A stretch of DNA of 64,000 nt from Actomonas aquatica (lineage in GTDB: Bacteria > Verrucomicrobiota > Verrucomicrobiia > Opitutales > Opitutaceae): assembly GCF_019679435.2 (NCBI RefSeq), contig NZ_CP139781.1:1240001-1304000 (forward strand). Direction: 5' to 3'. Of this stretch, positions 18,035 to 26,880 are shown piece by piece (position 1 is the stretch's first letter; every line of letters starts with the position of its first letter). The translations under genes and the position numbers were made by a program. A model generated the notes under the pieces. It saw only the letters and a program-made list of their open reading frames with translations, did no database searches and was not told the origin of the DNA.

Positions 18035-19275
18035 GCCGGAGTCCGTGCCGCCATCGCCCGCTCCCGCTCCACGATCGTCGGGTGCGAATAATAAAACCCG
18101 CTGAACCACGGGTGCGGCGTCATGTTGCTCAGGTTTTTGCTCGCGAGCTTACGCAGCGCCCCGACCAGCGGCGTGTCGCTGCCCATGGCGTCCTGCGCGA
18201 AGGCATCGGCCTGGTATTCATGTTTCCGCGACAGCACGTTGCTGATCGGCGTGAACCAGAACGTCACCACGCCGCTGAGCAGCGCAAAGAGCAGCAGCGC
18301 CGGGGCGAGTTCGCCGCTCGGGAAACCAAACCCCGCCAAAAACCACGGTGCCTCCATGAGCCACGCCAGCGCCCCGAAGGACAAAAGCAACGTGACCAGG
18401 CCGATCACGAGGCGCTGCGGGATGTGCCCGCGCTTGTAGTGGCCCACCTCGTGCGCCAGCACCGCCTCCAGTTCCTCCGGCGTGAGTTGTTCGATGAGCG
18501 TATCGAAGAGCACAATACGGCGAAAACGGCCAAAGCCGGTGAAGTAAGCGTTGGAGTGCCCGGAGCGTTTGCTGCCGTCGATCACCTCAATGGTGGAAGC
18601 TTCGAAACCCGTGCGGTCGCCCAGCGCCATGAGCCGGTCGCGCAGCTCGCCCTCCGGCAACGGGGTGAGTTTATTGAAGAGCGGCAGGATGAGTTTCGGG
18701 TAAAGCACCAGCATGAGCAGCTGGAAGGCAAAGAGCAGTCCGGTCGCCCACAGCCACCAGTTGCTCCCCACCCAATCGACCAGCGCGAGCAGACCCCACA
18801 GCAGCGGGAATCCGATCACGAAGCCGAGGACGAGCCCCTTCACCTTGTCGGTCAGCCACAGCGAAACTGTGCTCTTGTTGAAGCCGAACTGCTCCTCCAA
18901 GCGAAACTGGCTCCACCAATCGAACGGCAGCCCCGGAATGCTCAGCAGCACGAACACGATGATCACATACAGCGCGTCGTCCCACTTCGCGGCCGGCGCC
19001 CACGCCCCCACCTGGGCGAAGAGCCACGGCAGAAATCCGCAGACGATCACCAGTGCGAGCACGCCGGTATCAAACAGGTTGGAGAGGTTGCCGAACCGGA
19101 TCTTGGCCAGCGTGTAGTCCACCGACTTTCGGTAGGTCGCCTCGTCCATGATCGCGGCCACGGCGGGCGGCGCCTGCTCGGCGTGCCGACGCACTTCCTG
19201 ACGATTGAGAAGGGAGAGCACCCATTCGGCGACGAGCCGCAGGAGAATGAGCGCGAGCGCGATCTGCAAAACCAT
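18031..19275 (-). CDS. M48-family membrane metallopeptidase (Ste24-like)
   Basis: This 414-residue integral membrane protein has about six to seven membrane segments and the zinc motif H275-E276-V-G-H279 on the LAHEVGHYKRGH helix. The third ligand is expected in the E-Y-Q-A-D-A-F-A segment. The order of segments and the S-G-H-S-N-A-Y-F-T-G-F motif match CAAX prenyl protease 1/Ste24. Bacterial members act in membrane-protein quality control; the natural substrate here is unknown. The ATG at 19275 starts directly at the first membrane segment; the frame extends much further but looks non-coding there. The MFS gene is divergent, 123 bases away. Confidence 0.92.
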   Translation of the reverse strand: MVLQIALALILLRLVAEWVLSLLNRQEVRRHAEQAPPAVAAIMDEATYRKSVDYTLAKIRFGNLSNLFDTGVLALVIVCGFLPWLFAQVGAWAPAAKWDDALYVIIVFVLLSIPGLPFDWWSQFRLEEQFGFNKSTVSLWLTDKVKGLVLGFVIGFPLLWGLLALVDWVGSNWWLWATGLLFAFQLLMLVLYPKLILPLFNKLTPLPEGELRDRLMALGDRTGFEASTIEVIDGSKRSGHSNAYFTGFGRFRRIVLFDTLIEQLTPEELEAVLAHEVGHYKRGHIPQRLVIGLVTLLLSFGALAWLMEAPWFLAGFGFPSGELAPALLLFALLSGVVTFWFTPISNVLSRKHEYQADAFAQDAMGSDTPLVGALRKLASKNLSNMTPHPWFSGFYYSHPTIVERERAMAARTPA

Positions 19276-19398
19276 GCGCCCAGCACAAGCAGTGACCGGC
19301 CCGGGGGGAAACCAAATTCCGCCAAGCGGTCTCGCCCCATCGCGAGTCGGGGCTTTCCTTTGCCGGCCAGCCTTGTCTTCTTTCCCCTTTTGTCGCCT

Positions 19399-20724
19399 GT
19401 GCCGTCCTCCGCCAAAGCATCGCCTCGTCCCCTCTCGTTGGGAGTCATCTTTCTGACTCTCTACATCGACCTGATCGGGTTCTCGATCATCTTCCCACTC
19501 GTCCCGGATATCCTGCAACACTACCTCGGCCTCGAGGGTTCGACCGGATTGCTGGGCTCCGCCGTCGCGGCCACCGAATGGATCGCCGGTCTCATCGGCA
19601 AGGACTCCAACTTCGCCGCCGTGCTGCTCGGCGGAGTGCTGAGTTCACTCTACGCCCTGCTCCAATTTGTCTTCGCGCCGTTCTGGGGCGCCATGTCCGA
19701 CCAACGTGGACGCCGCCACGTGCTCACCCTGACCGTGGCTGGCACGGCCCTGAGTTACGTGCTCTGGGTGGTGAGTGGTTCGTTTTGGTTGTTTGTGTTT
19801 GCCCGCCTGCTGGGCGGCATCTTCGGCGGCAACATTTCTGTAGCCACCGCCGCCGTCGCCGACGTCACCACCCGCGAGGAACGCGCCAAGGCCATGGGCC
19901 TCGTCGGCGCCGCCTTCGGTCTCGGTCTGGTCACCGGTCCCGCCATTGGCGCAGCCACCGCCCAAATCAACCTGCTCGATCACGCCCCCGCGCTCGCTCG
20001 CTTTGGCCTGCATCCCTTTTCGGTGCCGGCGCTGCTCTCGCTGGTGCTCAGCGTGATCAACCTGCTGTGGATCCGCGCCCGGTTTGACGAGACGCTCAAG
20101 GCAGAGAACCGCACCGACGCCACGGCGAAGATTCGCCTGCGCCATCCGTTGCGTGCCGCCGCGGAGATCCACTCCCCCGCCGCGCGCCGCGTGAATTTCA
20201 TCGGGTTCACCTTCGCGTTGGCGTTCTGCGCGATGGAGTTCTCGCTCACCTTCCTCGGCGCCGAACGCTTCGGATTCACTGCCGCGGGCAACGGCATCAT
20301 GCTCGCCTACCTCGGTTTCTGGTCGATCCTCACCCAGGGCATGATCGTGCGGCGCCTGCTCAAAAAGCGCTCCGAAATCAGCGTGCTCACCACCGGCCTT
20401 ATCCTGGCGACGGTGGGTTTCGCCCTCGTCGGCCTCTCGCCCAACGTGCCGACGCTCTACGTCGGTCTCGCCATCCTCGCGCTGGGCGCCGGCTTCGTGA
20501 ATCCGGCTACCTCCGGCCTCATTTCGCTCTACAGTGATGCGAATGAACAAGGTCGCGCCCTCGGCGTGTTTCGTTCGCTGGGCTCACTCGCACGAGCCGT
20601 GACACCTATCGCCGCCGGCGTCGTCTTCTGGATCGTGAGTGGCACCGCCGTCTTCGGCGCTGCCGCCGCCCTCGCCCTCGGGGCCTGGTATATCGCCCGC
20701 ACCCTGCCACCGCCGCAAAAATGA
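19399..20724 (+). CDS. MFS transporter, TetA-like
   Basis: The GTG at 19399 gives 441 residues with 12 predicted membrane segments. The first, with Y-I-D-L-I-G-F-S-I-I-F-P-L-V-P, resembles the tetracycline/multidrug proton antiporters. Motif A is intact in the loop after TM2 (G-A-M-S-D-Q-R-G-R-R), and TM5 carries G-P-A-I-G. It probably exports a small molecule using the proton gradient; resistance to tetracycline itself cannot be claimed. Its TGA overlaps the ATG of the next gene (ATGA), so the pair forms a coupled operon. Confidence 0.88.
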   Translation: MPSSAKASPRPLSLGVIFLTLYIDLIGFSIIFPLVPDILQHYLGLEGSTGLLGSAVAATEWIAGLIGKDSNFAAVLLGGVLSSLYALLQFVFAPFWGAMSDQRGRRHVLTLTVAGTALSYVLWVVSGSFWLFVFARLLGGIFGGNISVATAAVADVTTREERAKAMGLVGAAFGLGLVTGPAIGAATAQINLLDHAPALARFGLHPFSVPALLSLVLSVINLLWIRARFDETLKAENRTDATAKIRLRHPLRAAAEIHSPAARRVNFIGFTFALAFCAMEFSLTFLGAERFGFTAAGNGIMLAYLGFWSILTQGMIVRRLLKKRSEISVLTTGLILATVGFALVGLSPNVPTLYVGLAILALGAGFVNPATSGLISLYSDANEQGRALGVFRSLGSLARAVTPIAAGVVFWIVSGTAVFGAAAALALGAWYIARTLPPPQK

Positions 20725-21938
20725 ACCTTCGCCGCAACGTTTGCCGCTCGTTGTTCGGCAGTGCCCTCGCACTGCTGCTCACGAGTTGCCAAACGGGGCC
20801 GCAAACCGGTTCAACCGGGACGATCGAGCTCGCCGCCATGCCCGTCATCGCCGGGCCGATCGCGAAGACCCGGGTCGAGTTGCCCATGCAGTTGGTCGGC
20901 GGATTGGTTGTGGTCGAAACCCAAGGCGAAGACGGACCGTGGCGCTTCCTCATCGATAGCGGCGCGTCGCGCACGCTCGTTTCGCCGGAGTTCGCCATCC
21001 GCTACGTCAGCCGGCCGGTGGATCCCAATCCGCCCAAAGTCTGGCTGCGCGACGCCACCGGTCGGGCCGTGCCGGTCGAATCGGTCATGCTCGACCGCAT
21101 CGATTTTGGTCCGGCCAATTTTCAAAACGTGCGCGCGCTCGTTTACGACTGCAGCGAGCTCTCCGACCACCTGGGCATGCAGATCGACGGCGTGCTCGGC
21201 TTCACCTTGTTCGGCAACGCGAAGCTCACCCTCGATTACCCGGGACGCAAAGTCGTGATGTCTTCGCTCCAAGATGACACGCCCTTGCGCGGCAGCATTC
21301 TGCCGGTCACGGTGCACAACGATGTGCCCTACGTGCAACTGTCGCTGGGGTCCCGCTCCCTCGTCACCCTCATCGACACAGGCAGCGACGGCGCGTTGAA
21401 CCTCGACCCCGCCGGCCTCGACCTCGAGTTCGCCAGCCCGCCGCGCTCCGGCACGCTCATCGGCACCCTGCACGGCAATCACCGCCAGATCGTCGCCCGT
21501 CTCGACAAGAGCCTCTCCATCGGCGGCTACCAGCTCCCCCAGCCCATCGCCGATCTGAGCGGCCAGCTCACCTCCCTCGGCGGCGATGTGCTGAAACACT
21601 TCGAGGTCACCTTTGACCAGTCGACCAACCAGGTCGCCTTCTACTGTCCAAGCGAAAACATGGTGATCCCGAGTCCGCCCGTCGTAAGCGCCGGCCTGAG
21701 TTTCATCAAAGCCCGCGCCTATTGGCGTATCAACGGCGTCGCTCCCGAGTCTCCAGCCGAGGCCGCCGGTTTCCGGGTCGGCGACCTCGTCAGCCGCATC
21801 AACGGCGAGCCGGTCGAAACGTGGGATCTCGAACGCTTCCGCCAGCTCGTGGACGCCGGCGGCACCATTCAGTATTCGCTCATCAAGGGCCGCGACGAGG
21901 AAACCCTCGCCGCAGCCACCTACGTGCTGGTCCCGTAA
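20721..21938 (+). CDS. Retropepsin-like aspartyl protease lipoprotein with PDZ domain
   Basis: The 405-residue protein has a lipobox LLTSC with C23. Two aspartyl protease half-domains follow: FLIDSGASRTLVS near 75-87 and TLIDTGSDGALNLD near 215-228. So it carries two D-[ST]-G signatures in one chain, pepsin-like in number. The C-terminal PDZ domain (about 335-400) has G-V-A-P-E-S-P-A-E-A-A-G-F-R-V-G-D. It should sit in the periplasm, anchored by lipid. PDZ-linked retropepsin-like proteins are common in Bacteroidetes and Verrucomicrobia, but their targets are mostly unknown. It is translationally coupled to the MFS exporter. Its stop abuts the convergent methyltransferase gene with no bases between. 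Confidence 0.85.
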   Translation: MNLRRNVCRSLFGSALALLLTSCQTGPQTGSTGTIELAAMPVIAGPIAKTRVELPMQLVGGLVVVETQGEDGPWRFLIDSGASRTLVSPEFAIRYVSRPVDPNPPKVWLRDATGRAVPVESVMLDRIDFGPANFQNVRALVYDCSELSDHLGMQIDGVLGFTLFGNAKLTLDYPGRKVVMSSLQDDTPLRGSILPVTVHNDVPYVQLSLGSRSLVTLIDTGSDGALNLDPAGLDLEFASPPRSGTLIGTLHGNHRQIVARLDKSLSIGGYQLPQPIADLSGQLTSLGGDVLKHFEVTFDQSTNQVAFYCPSENMVIPSPPVVSAGLSFIKARAYWRINGVAPESPAEAAGFRVGDLVSRINGEPVETWDLERFRQLVDAGGTIQYSLIKGRDEETLAAATYVLVP

Positions 21939-23264
21939 CTACACTCGGCGCAGGCGAAACGCCCCGGCGCCATCGTGCCCCGTTTCCCACGGCAGGCTCA
22001 TCACCGACTCCTCCAGTTTGAAGGCTCCGTGGCTGCGTCGCACGAATGCGGCCACAACCTGCTCGTTCTCTTCCGGATCCACACTGCAGGTGCTGTAAAC
22101 CAACCGACCGCCCGGCGCCACGCGCTCAGCAGCCGCCAGCAACATATCGAGCTGCTGAATGGCGTGTCGGCGAAAACTGTCCGGCTGCAACCGCCACTTC
22201 ACATCCACCCGATGACGCATCACCCCGGTGTTTGAGCACGGCACGTCGAGCAACACCGCCGCGTAAGTCGTCGGCAAATTCTTCGCCGTCAGCACTCGCG
22301 CCGCGCCCTGCATCACGTTGCCCGCCACCACGGTGGCTTTCACGCCGCTCGGCGCCGCTTCGAGATTGCGCTGCAGTCGCGGCATGCGCCGCCCCGGCAG
22401 ATCCATCGCCACGACTTGCCCCGACCCGCCAAGACGATCGGCGATGGCCAGACTCTTTCCCCCCGGCGCGGCACACAAATCGAGCACAGTCTCTCCGGGT
22501 TGCACCTGCAACAGGTCGACTGCGTGACGCGTCGCCGCGTCCTGCACCTGCATCTCGCCGCGCTCGATCCACGCCGCCAACTCCGGCCAGTGGCCGGGTT
22601 CGGCCGAGAAAAAGTCCGGCGCTCCTTCGATCGGCGTCAGCCACTCCGGCAGCTCCGCTTTGGCCGCAGCCTCCCCGCGCCAACGCACGAGGACCGGCGC
22701 CGCCGACTGATTCCAACGCAGGAACGCGACGGCGGCGTCCTGGTTAAATTTCATTTTCCAGCGCTGCACCAACCAGTCCGGATGCGAGCCCCACCGGGCC
22801 CAGTCCGCCATCGGCGCGTCTGCGGCCGGTTCAACATCGGCCGCCAGCGCCGCCGCGAGTTTGCGCACCACGGCATTGGCGAAACCCGCCTCCTTGGCCG
22901 TCGCGAGCCGCTTCACCTGCTCCACCAAGTGGTGGCAGACCCGCGCTTTCAGGCCTTCGTCGGCCCCGCCTTCCAGCAATTCAAAGCCGGCCACGGCCAG
23001 CCCCGCCCACACCGTCGGCCGCGGCGGCCGCGTCATTAGCGCATCAAGATGACCATCGATCCGGCCAAGGTGACGCACTGTGCCGACGAGCAGTGCCTGC
23101 ACCCGCGCCCGCTCACCTGCCGGCATGTCCGCCGGCAGCGACTCCAGCAACCAATCCACCCGTTCCTCGTCCTCCCGCCACTTCACGAGAAGGCGCACGG
23201 CCCAAGTCCAAGAGGTGGCCGGAACGGCCGTAGGTTTGTCATTTGCTGTCATCTCTCGCACCAT
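21939..23264 (-). CDS. RsmB/NOP2-type rRNA (cytosine-5) methyltransferase
   Basis: An N-terminal NusB-like RNA-binding domain (about 10-150) is followed by a SAM-dependent methyltransferase domain. This carries D-L-C-A-A-P-G-G-K-S (motif I), L-D-V-P-C343-S-N-T-G (motif IV) and Y-S-T-C393-S (motif VI, the nucleophile). Both cysteines of the m5C mechanism are present. It probably methylates C967-equivalent 16S rRNA, as RsmB does. The ATG at 23264 has GAGAGG six bases upstream; an ATG at 23252 is the alternative. It is divergent from the long greA gene. Confidence 0.9.
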   Translation of the reverse strand: MVREMTANDKPTAVPATSWTWAVRLLVKWREDEERVDWLLESLPADMPAGERARVQALLVGTVRHLGRIDGHLDALMTRPPRPTVWAGLAVAGFELLEGGADEGLKARVCHHLVEQVKRLATAKEAGFANAVVRKLAAALAADVEPAADAPMADWARWGSHPDWLVQRWKMKFNQDAAVAFLRWNQSAAPVLVRWRGEAAAKAELPEWLTPIEGAPDFFSAEPGHWPELAAWIERGEMQVQDAATRHAVDLLQVQPGETVLDLCAAPGGKSLAIADRLGGSGQVVAMDLPGRRMPRLQRNLEAAPSGVKATVVAGNVMQGAARVLTAKNLPTTYAAVLLDVPCSNTGVMRHRVDVKWRLQPDSFRRHAIQQLDMLLAAAERVAPGGRLVYSTCSVDPEENEQVVAAFVRRSHGAFKLEESVMSLPWETGHDGAGAFRLRRV

Positions 23265-23376
23265 CCGCGGCCTCTCGCCCGCTGCCAAGCTCGAAGGGAG
23301 ACGCCATGACGTGCCTGTTGACATGTCCCCTCTCGATCCTCTCCAATGTCCAATTCAGTCGAAAAAGTCCCTTGTT

Positions 23377-25230
23377 ATGAATTTGGAAGCCGTATCAGCG
23401 CTAATCGCCAAAAAACCGTCGCTAAAAGCGTCCGTAGCCAAACTAGAATCCATGGAGCCCGAGGCTTATGTGGTTCATCGCAGTTGGGGCTTCGGGCAAA
23501 TCAAGAGCTATGACGAGGCCACCGAGCGCCTGATCATCGACTTCCAGGACAAGCCGGGCCACGCGATGGATCCCGCCTTCTGCGTGAGCACGATGGATGT
23601 GTTGCCCGCCAACCACATCCTCGCCCGCAAGGAGACCGAGCCCGACACGATCAAGGACCTGATCGACAACAACCCGGCTCAGCTCGTCGTCGAGGCTCTG
23701 CAGGCCTACCCGTCCCAAGCCACCACCGCTATCGACCTCGAAATCACCCTCGCCCAAGCCGTCGGTGAATCGAAATTCAAAAAATGGTGGTCTGCCGCCA
23801 AGAAGGTCGTCGCCAAGGACCCGCGCATCGCCGTGCCGGCCAAAAAGACCGAGCTCTACGTCCTGCGTGAAACCCCGGTTTCCGCCAAAGACGAGCTCAT
23901 CGAAGCCTTCCTTGGCACCCGCTCCGCCCGCCGCCGTATCGCTCTGGCGGAAAAGCTCATCACCGCCATCGACGAAAAGGACGAAGACTCCGAGGAGCTC
24001 ACCAAGGTCCTGCACATCGTGACCGAGTCCGTGCGTGAGTCCAACCAGCTCGAACTCGCCGAGCGTCTTTACGGTGCTGCCATTCGTGACGATCTGGCCG
24101 GCCTCGCCGGTGTCGATGTCGCCACCCTCGAACCCTCTCAGGGCGAAATCATCGCCGATGTCCGCGACCTGCCGGAAATCGCCGACGCCATCCCGGTCGG
24201 TTTCCAGAGCCGTCTGCTTGAGCTCATCAAAGCGACTCACCCGATCGAAAGCCGCGACGTGGTCTTCAATCTCCTGAAGTCCTCCCAAGGCAAATTCACC
24301 ACCGAGTGCATCAATTTCCTCGTTGAAAACGGCTACTCCGACGACCTCGCCGAAACCTTCAAGCGTTGGCAAGTGGAGCAAAACCTCCGCGCCCCGGTGC
24401 TGCTCTGGATCGTCAAGAACCGGAACTCCAAGAAGTTCGCCAGCCTCCTCAACGACCTCATCACGCCGCGTCTGCTGAGCGCTATCTTCTTCGCCATCGA
24501 CTACGAGGCCCTGCAGGCCGCCTCCGCGCGCCGCATCCCGCTCGCCGACATCCTCAGCGACGACCCGGACCTCATTGCCGACCTGCTCTCCACGGCCGAT
24601 CCGGAGACCGCCCGCGACCTCGCCAATACCCTCATGCTCAACCAGGGCTTCGAGGAACTCACCAAGAAGTCGCTGCTGGCCCGCTTCATCAAAATCTTCC
24701 CGGCCACCCAGTCTCTCGTCGCCGGCGACGCCGAGGCCAAGGAGGAAGCCCTCCTCGTCTCCCGCGAGAGCTACGAGCGCCGCCACGAGGAATACGACCT
24801 CATCGTCACCAAGAAGATTCCGGAGAACTCCAAGGCCATCGCCACCGCGCGTGAGCACGGCGACCTTAAGGAGAACTCCGAATACAAGATGGCGAAACAG
24901 GACCAATCCGTGCTCATGGCCCAGAAGGCCCAGCTCGAGAAGGACCTCGCCAACGCTCGTATCACCGACTTCTCCGAAGCCGCCACCGACATGATCGGCG
25001 TGGGCTCCATCGTTTCCCTCAAGAACCTCGGTAACGGCCAGACCCCGACCTACAAGGTCCTCGGCGCCTGGGATTCCGATCCGGACAACTTCATCATCGC
25101 TTACAAAACCCCGCTCGGCCAGGCCCTCCTCGGCAAGCGTGTCGGTGAGCAGGTGAAGGTGAAGATCGGCAACACCGAAGAGGACTACGAGATCACGGGC
25201 CTCAAACGCATCGTTGATCAGCAGGCCTAA
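23377..25230 (+). CDS. greA: GreA-family elongation factor with long N-terminal extension
   Basis: The protein has 617 residues against about 158 for ordinary GreA. The GreA part is C-terminal: the coiled-coil finger from about 463, with tip residues D496 and E499 in H-G-D-L-K-E-N-S-E-Y, then the FKBP-like domain from about 545. The acidic pair that stimulates RNA polymerase cleavage of backtracked transcripts is intact. The first 100 residues include V-V-H-R-S-W-G-F-G-Q-I then I-I-D-F, which resembles an SH3/Tudor-like barrel as in RNA polymerase-binding tails. The middle 350 residues are helical. Chlamydia GreA has a comparable long extension. The ATG at 23377 is chosen because upstream codons look non-coding. 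A strong terminator follows. Confidence 0.92.
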   Translation: MNLEAVSALIAKKPSLKASVAKLESMEPEAYVVHRSWGFGQIKSYDEATERLIIDFQDKPGHAMDPAFCVSTMDVLPANHILARKETEPDTIKDLIDNNPAQLVVEALQAYPSQATTAIDLEITLAQAVGESKFKKWWSAAKKVVAKDPRIAVPAKKTELYVLRETPVSAKDELIEAFLGTRSARRRIALAEKLITAIDEKDEDSEELTKVLHIVTESVRESNQLELAERLYGAAIRDDLAGLAGVDVATLEPSQGEIIADVRDLPEIADAIPVGFQSRLLELIKATHPIESRDVVFNLLKSSQGKFTTECINFLVENGYSDDLAETFKRWQVEQNLRAPVLLWIVKNRNSKKFASLLNDLITPRLLSAIFFAIDYEALQAASARRIPLADILSDDPDLIADLLSTADPETARDLANTLMLNQGFEELTKKSLLARFIKIFPATQSLVAGDAEAKEEALLVSRESYERRHEEYDLIVTKKIPENSKAIATAREHGDLKENSEYKMAKQDQSVLMAQKAQLEKDLANARITDFSEAATDMIGVGSIVSLKNLGNGQTPTYKVLGAWDSDPDNFIIAYKTPLGQALLGKRVGEQVKVKIGNTEEDYEITGLKRIVDQQA

Positions 25231-25256
25231 CTCCTGCCGACCATCCAATCTGACAA

Positions 25257-25287
25257 AACGCCGGTCGCTCGACCGGCGTTTTTTTGT
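25257..25287 (+). terminator. Rho-independent terminator of greA
   Basis: The arms AACGCCGGTC and GACCGGCGTT pair perfectly around GCTC, and the hairpin is followed by a T run to 25285. It lies about 27 bases after the greA stop. Confidence 0.93.
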
Positions 25288-25362
25288 ATCCACCTGCCAA
25301 TGGCTATCCTCCCCTGAAATAAGGCTTTCGTCCGCATCTGCTTCCCCGCTTAACTGCCTGCT

Positions 25363-26304
25363 GTGAACGGCACTTGGGACACCCTTAAGCTTCTCTCCGA
25401 CCCCACCCGAGTGCGGTTGCTCTCGCTCCTGCGCACCGAGGAACTCTCCGTGAGTGAAATCGAAGAGATTCTCGGCATGGCCCAATCGCGCATTTCCTCG
25501 CAGCTCGCCCAGCTGCGTAACGCCGAGCTGGTGCGCGATCGGCGCGATGGCAAACGCGCCTACTACGCCCTGCATCCGCGCATCGCCCCCGCCGTGGCTC
25601 AACTCATCGATGCCGCCTGCTCCGCCGCCGCCAGCCACGAACCCGAACTCGCCGATGATCAGGCCAACCTCGAACGCGTGCTGCAAAAACGCCGCGCCCA
25701 TCAGGAGCAGTATTTTAACCTCATCGCCGGCAAATTGGGCAAAAACTACTGCCCCGGCCGCTCTTGGGAAGCCATCGGTCACCTGGCTCTGCGCCTCGCC
25801 CCACAGATCGAAATCGCCGACCTCGGCGCCGGCGAAGGCCTCATCTCCCAACTCCTGGCTCGTCGTGCGGCCAAGGTCTGGTGCATCGACAATTCTCCGC
25901 GCATGGTCGAGGTCGGCACCGAACTCGCGAAGAAAAACGGTCTCGCCAACCTCACCTACAAACTTGGTGACATCGAGCACGTGCCTCTGCCCGACGCCTC
26001 TGTCGATCTCGCCATCCTGAGCCAGGCCTTGCACCACGCCCAGCACCCGCAGAACGCCATCAAGGAAGCCGCCCGCATCCTGCGTCCCGGCGGTCAATTG
26101 CTCTTGCTCGATCTGAAGGAACACACGTTCGAAAAAGCGCACGAGCTCTACGCCGACGTCTGGCTCGGCTTCAGCGAAAACGACCTGCACCGCTACTTGC
26201 GCCAGGCTGGATTCGACCAGGTGGAAGTCACCGTCGTCAGTCGGGAAGAAAAGGCGCCGTATTTCGAGACCCTGCTCGCCAGCGGCTTCAAACCGATCGA
26301 CTAG
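25363..26304 (+). CDS. ArsR-type HTH fused to a SAM-dependent methyltransferase
   Basis: The protein has 313 residues from a GTG start. Residues 1-90 form an ArsR-like winged helix (K-L-L-S-D-P-T-R-V-R-L-L-S-L-L, then S-V-S-E-I-E-E-I-L and Q-S-R-I-S-S-Q-L-A-Q-L). No metal-binding cysteine pair is visible. Residues 140-290 are a UbiE-like class I methyltransferase with A-D-L-G-A-G-E-G (motif I) and L-P-D-A-S-V-D-L. Fusions of this kind are known in several phyla, sometimes near S-adenosylmethionine cycle genes. None are adjacent here, so no target can be named. It may regulate its own promoter in the 75-base gap after the greA terminator. Confidence 0.88.
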   Translation: MNGTWDTLKLLSDPTRVRLLSLLRTEELSVSEIEEILGMAQSRISSQLAQLRNAELVRDRRDGKRAYYALHPRIAPAVAQLIDAACSAAASHEPELADDQANLERVLQKRRAHQEQYFNLIAGKLGKNYCPGRSWEAIGHLALRLAPQIEIADLGAGEGLISQLLARRAAKVWCIDNSPRMVEVGTELAKKNGLANLTYKLGDIEHVPLPDASVDLAILSQALHHAQHPQNAIKEAARILRPGGQLLLLDLKEHTFEKAHELYADVWLGFSENDLHRYLRQAGFDQVEVTVVSREEKAPYFETLLASGFKPID

Positions 26305-26330
26305 CTCTACTTCGTTAGGTCGGTTTTCAG

Positions 26331-26388
26331 CCACGAATTTCACGGCCTCCCGGAAAGAATAATCCGCGGTAATCTGTGTGATCCGTGG
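26331..26388. repeat. REP-like element with CCACG(A/G)AT ends
   Basis: CCACGAATTTCACGG at the left and GTAATCTGTGTGATCCGTGG at the right form imperfect inverted ends (CCACGAAT against ATCCGTGG). Similar CCACGAATTTCACG/ATCCGTG sequences are, to my knowledge, scattered in many environmental bacterial genomes. It lies in the gap behind the ArsR-methyltransferase gene. Confidence 0.5.
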
Positions 26389-26433
26389 CCCCTTTGCCCC
26401 TCCAACAAAGCAGAACAGGGACGACTCCGCGCT

Positions 26434-26512
26434 AGGTAGTCGCATAGGAGCGCAGCGAACAGACCGGGGAATCGCAGCCACGTTTTCACCTTCGGCTTAA
26501 GCGCAGCTAACC
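26434..26512. repeat. Intergenic palindromic repeat, copy 2
   Basis: This is a shorter, diverged copy of the element at 3948-4084. It has GTAGTCGCATAGGAGCGCAG with CGA after it at the left, and GCAGCCACGTTTTCACC followed by TTCGGCTTAAGCGCAGCTAA at the right. The central part of the longer copy is missing. The rest of the gap 26305-26631 holds no recognisable gene. Confidence 0.55.
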
Positions 26513-26631
26513 ATCCAGCCCAGACGCAGCTTCCCCGTCACGGCGACATTTAGGGAATAAGGGGCAACCGCACCCACTCTAATGATCGACTGGTCGGAGT
26601 ATAAGTCACCTCAAGGCCGGTCATTTCGTCG

Positions 26632-26859
26632 ATGACCCGCTCCACATACACGTTCCGAGGCTTCCATGCCCTGCTGCTCCTGCTCAGCGCGCTGGTGCCG
26701 CATCCGATGCTCGCCCAACAGCTTCGGACTCAGCGCGAAAGCATCGGCCGCGTCGGGCAACACCACTTGCTCGAGGCCCAAACCACCGCCCTGCCCACCT
26801 GCTGCGCTCATACCAAGCCGACGCCAGCAGAGCATTCCCTGACCCAATCGGCGATTTAA
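26632..26859 (+). CDS. Possible small secreted protein
   Basis: This is a 75-codon frame starting with ATG. Residues 1-28 look like a signal peptide: basic start, hydrophobic core A-L-L-L-L-L-S-A-L-V, and M-L-A before Q-Q. The mature 45 residues are not recognised and contain a Cys-Cys pair. The frame ends 21 bases before the DUF1348 gene. No clear ribosome-binding site is visible. It may be a remnant of a larger gene or chance. Confidence 0.3.
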   Translation: MTRSTYTFRGFHALLLLLSALVPHPMLAQQLRTQRESIGRVGQHHLLEAQTTALPTCCAHTKPTPAEHSLTQSAI

Positions 26860-26880
26860 GCCTCCCTCCTTTTCTTCATC

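Noticed and set aside
18082..19398. N-terminal 439 codons of the long frame that includes the MFS gene
   Set aside because: They are antisense to the M48 peptidase gene, and the transporter's first membrane segment starts right after the GTG at 19399.
23443..26481. 1,012-codon frame on the minus strand
   Set aside because: It is antisense to greA and the ArsR-methyltransferase gene, both with intact motifs. Long shadow frames are expected from the codon bias here.
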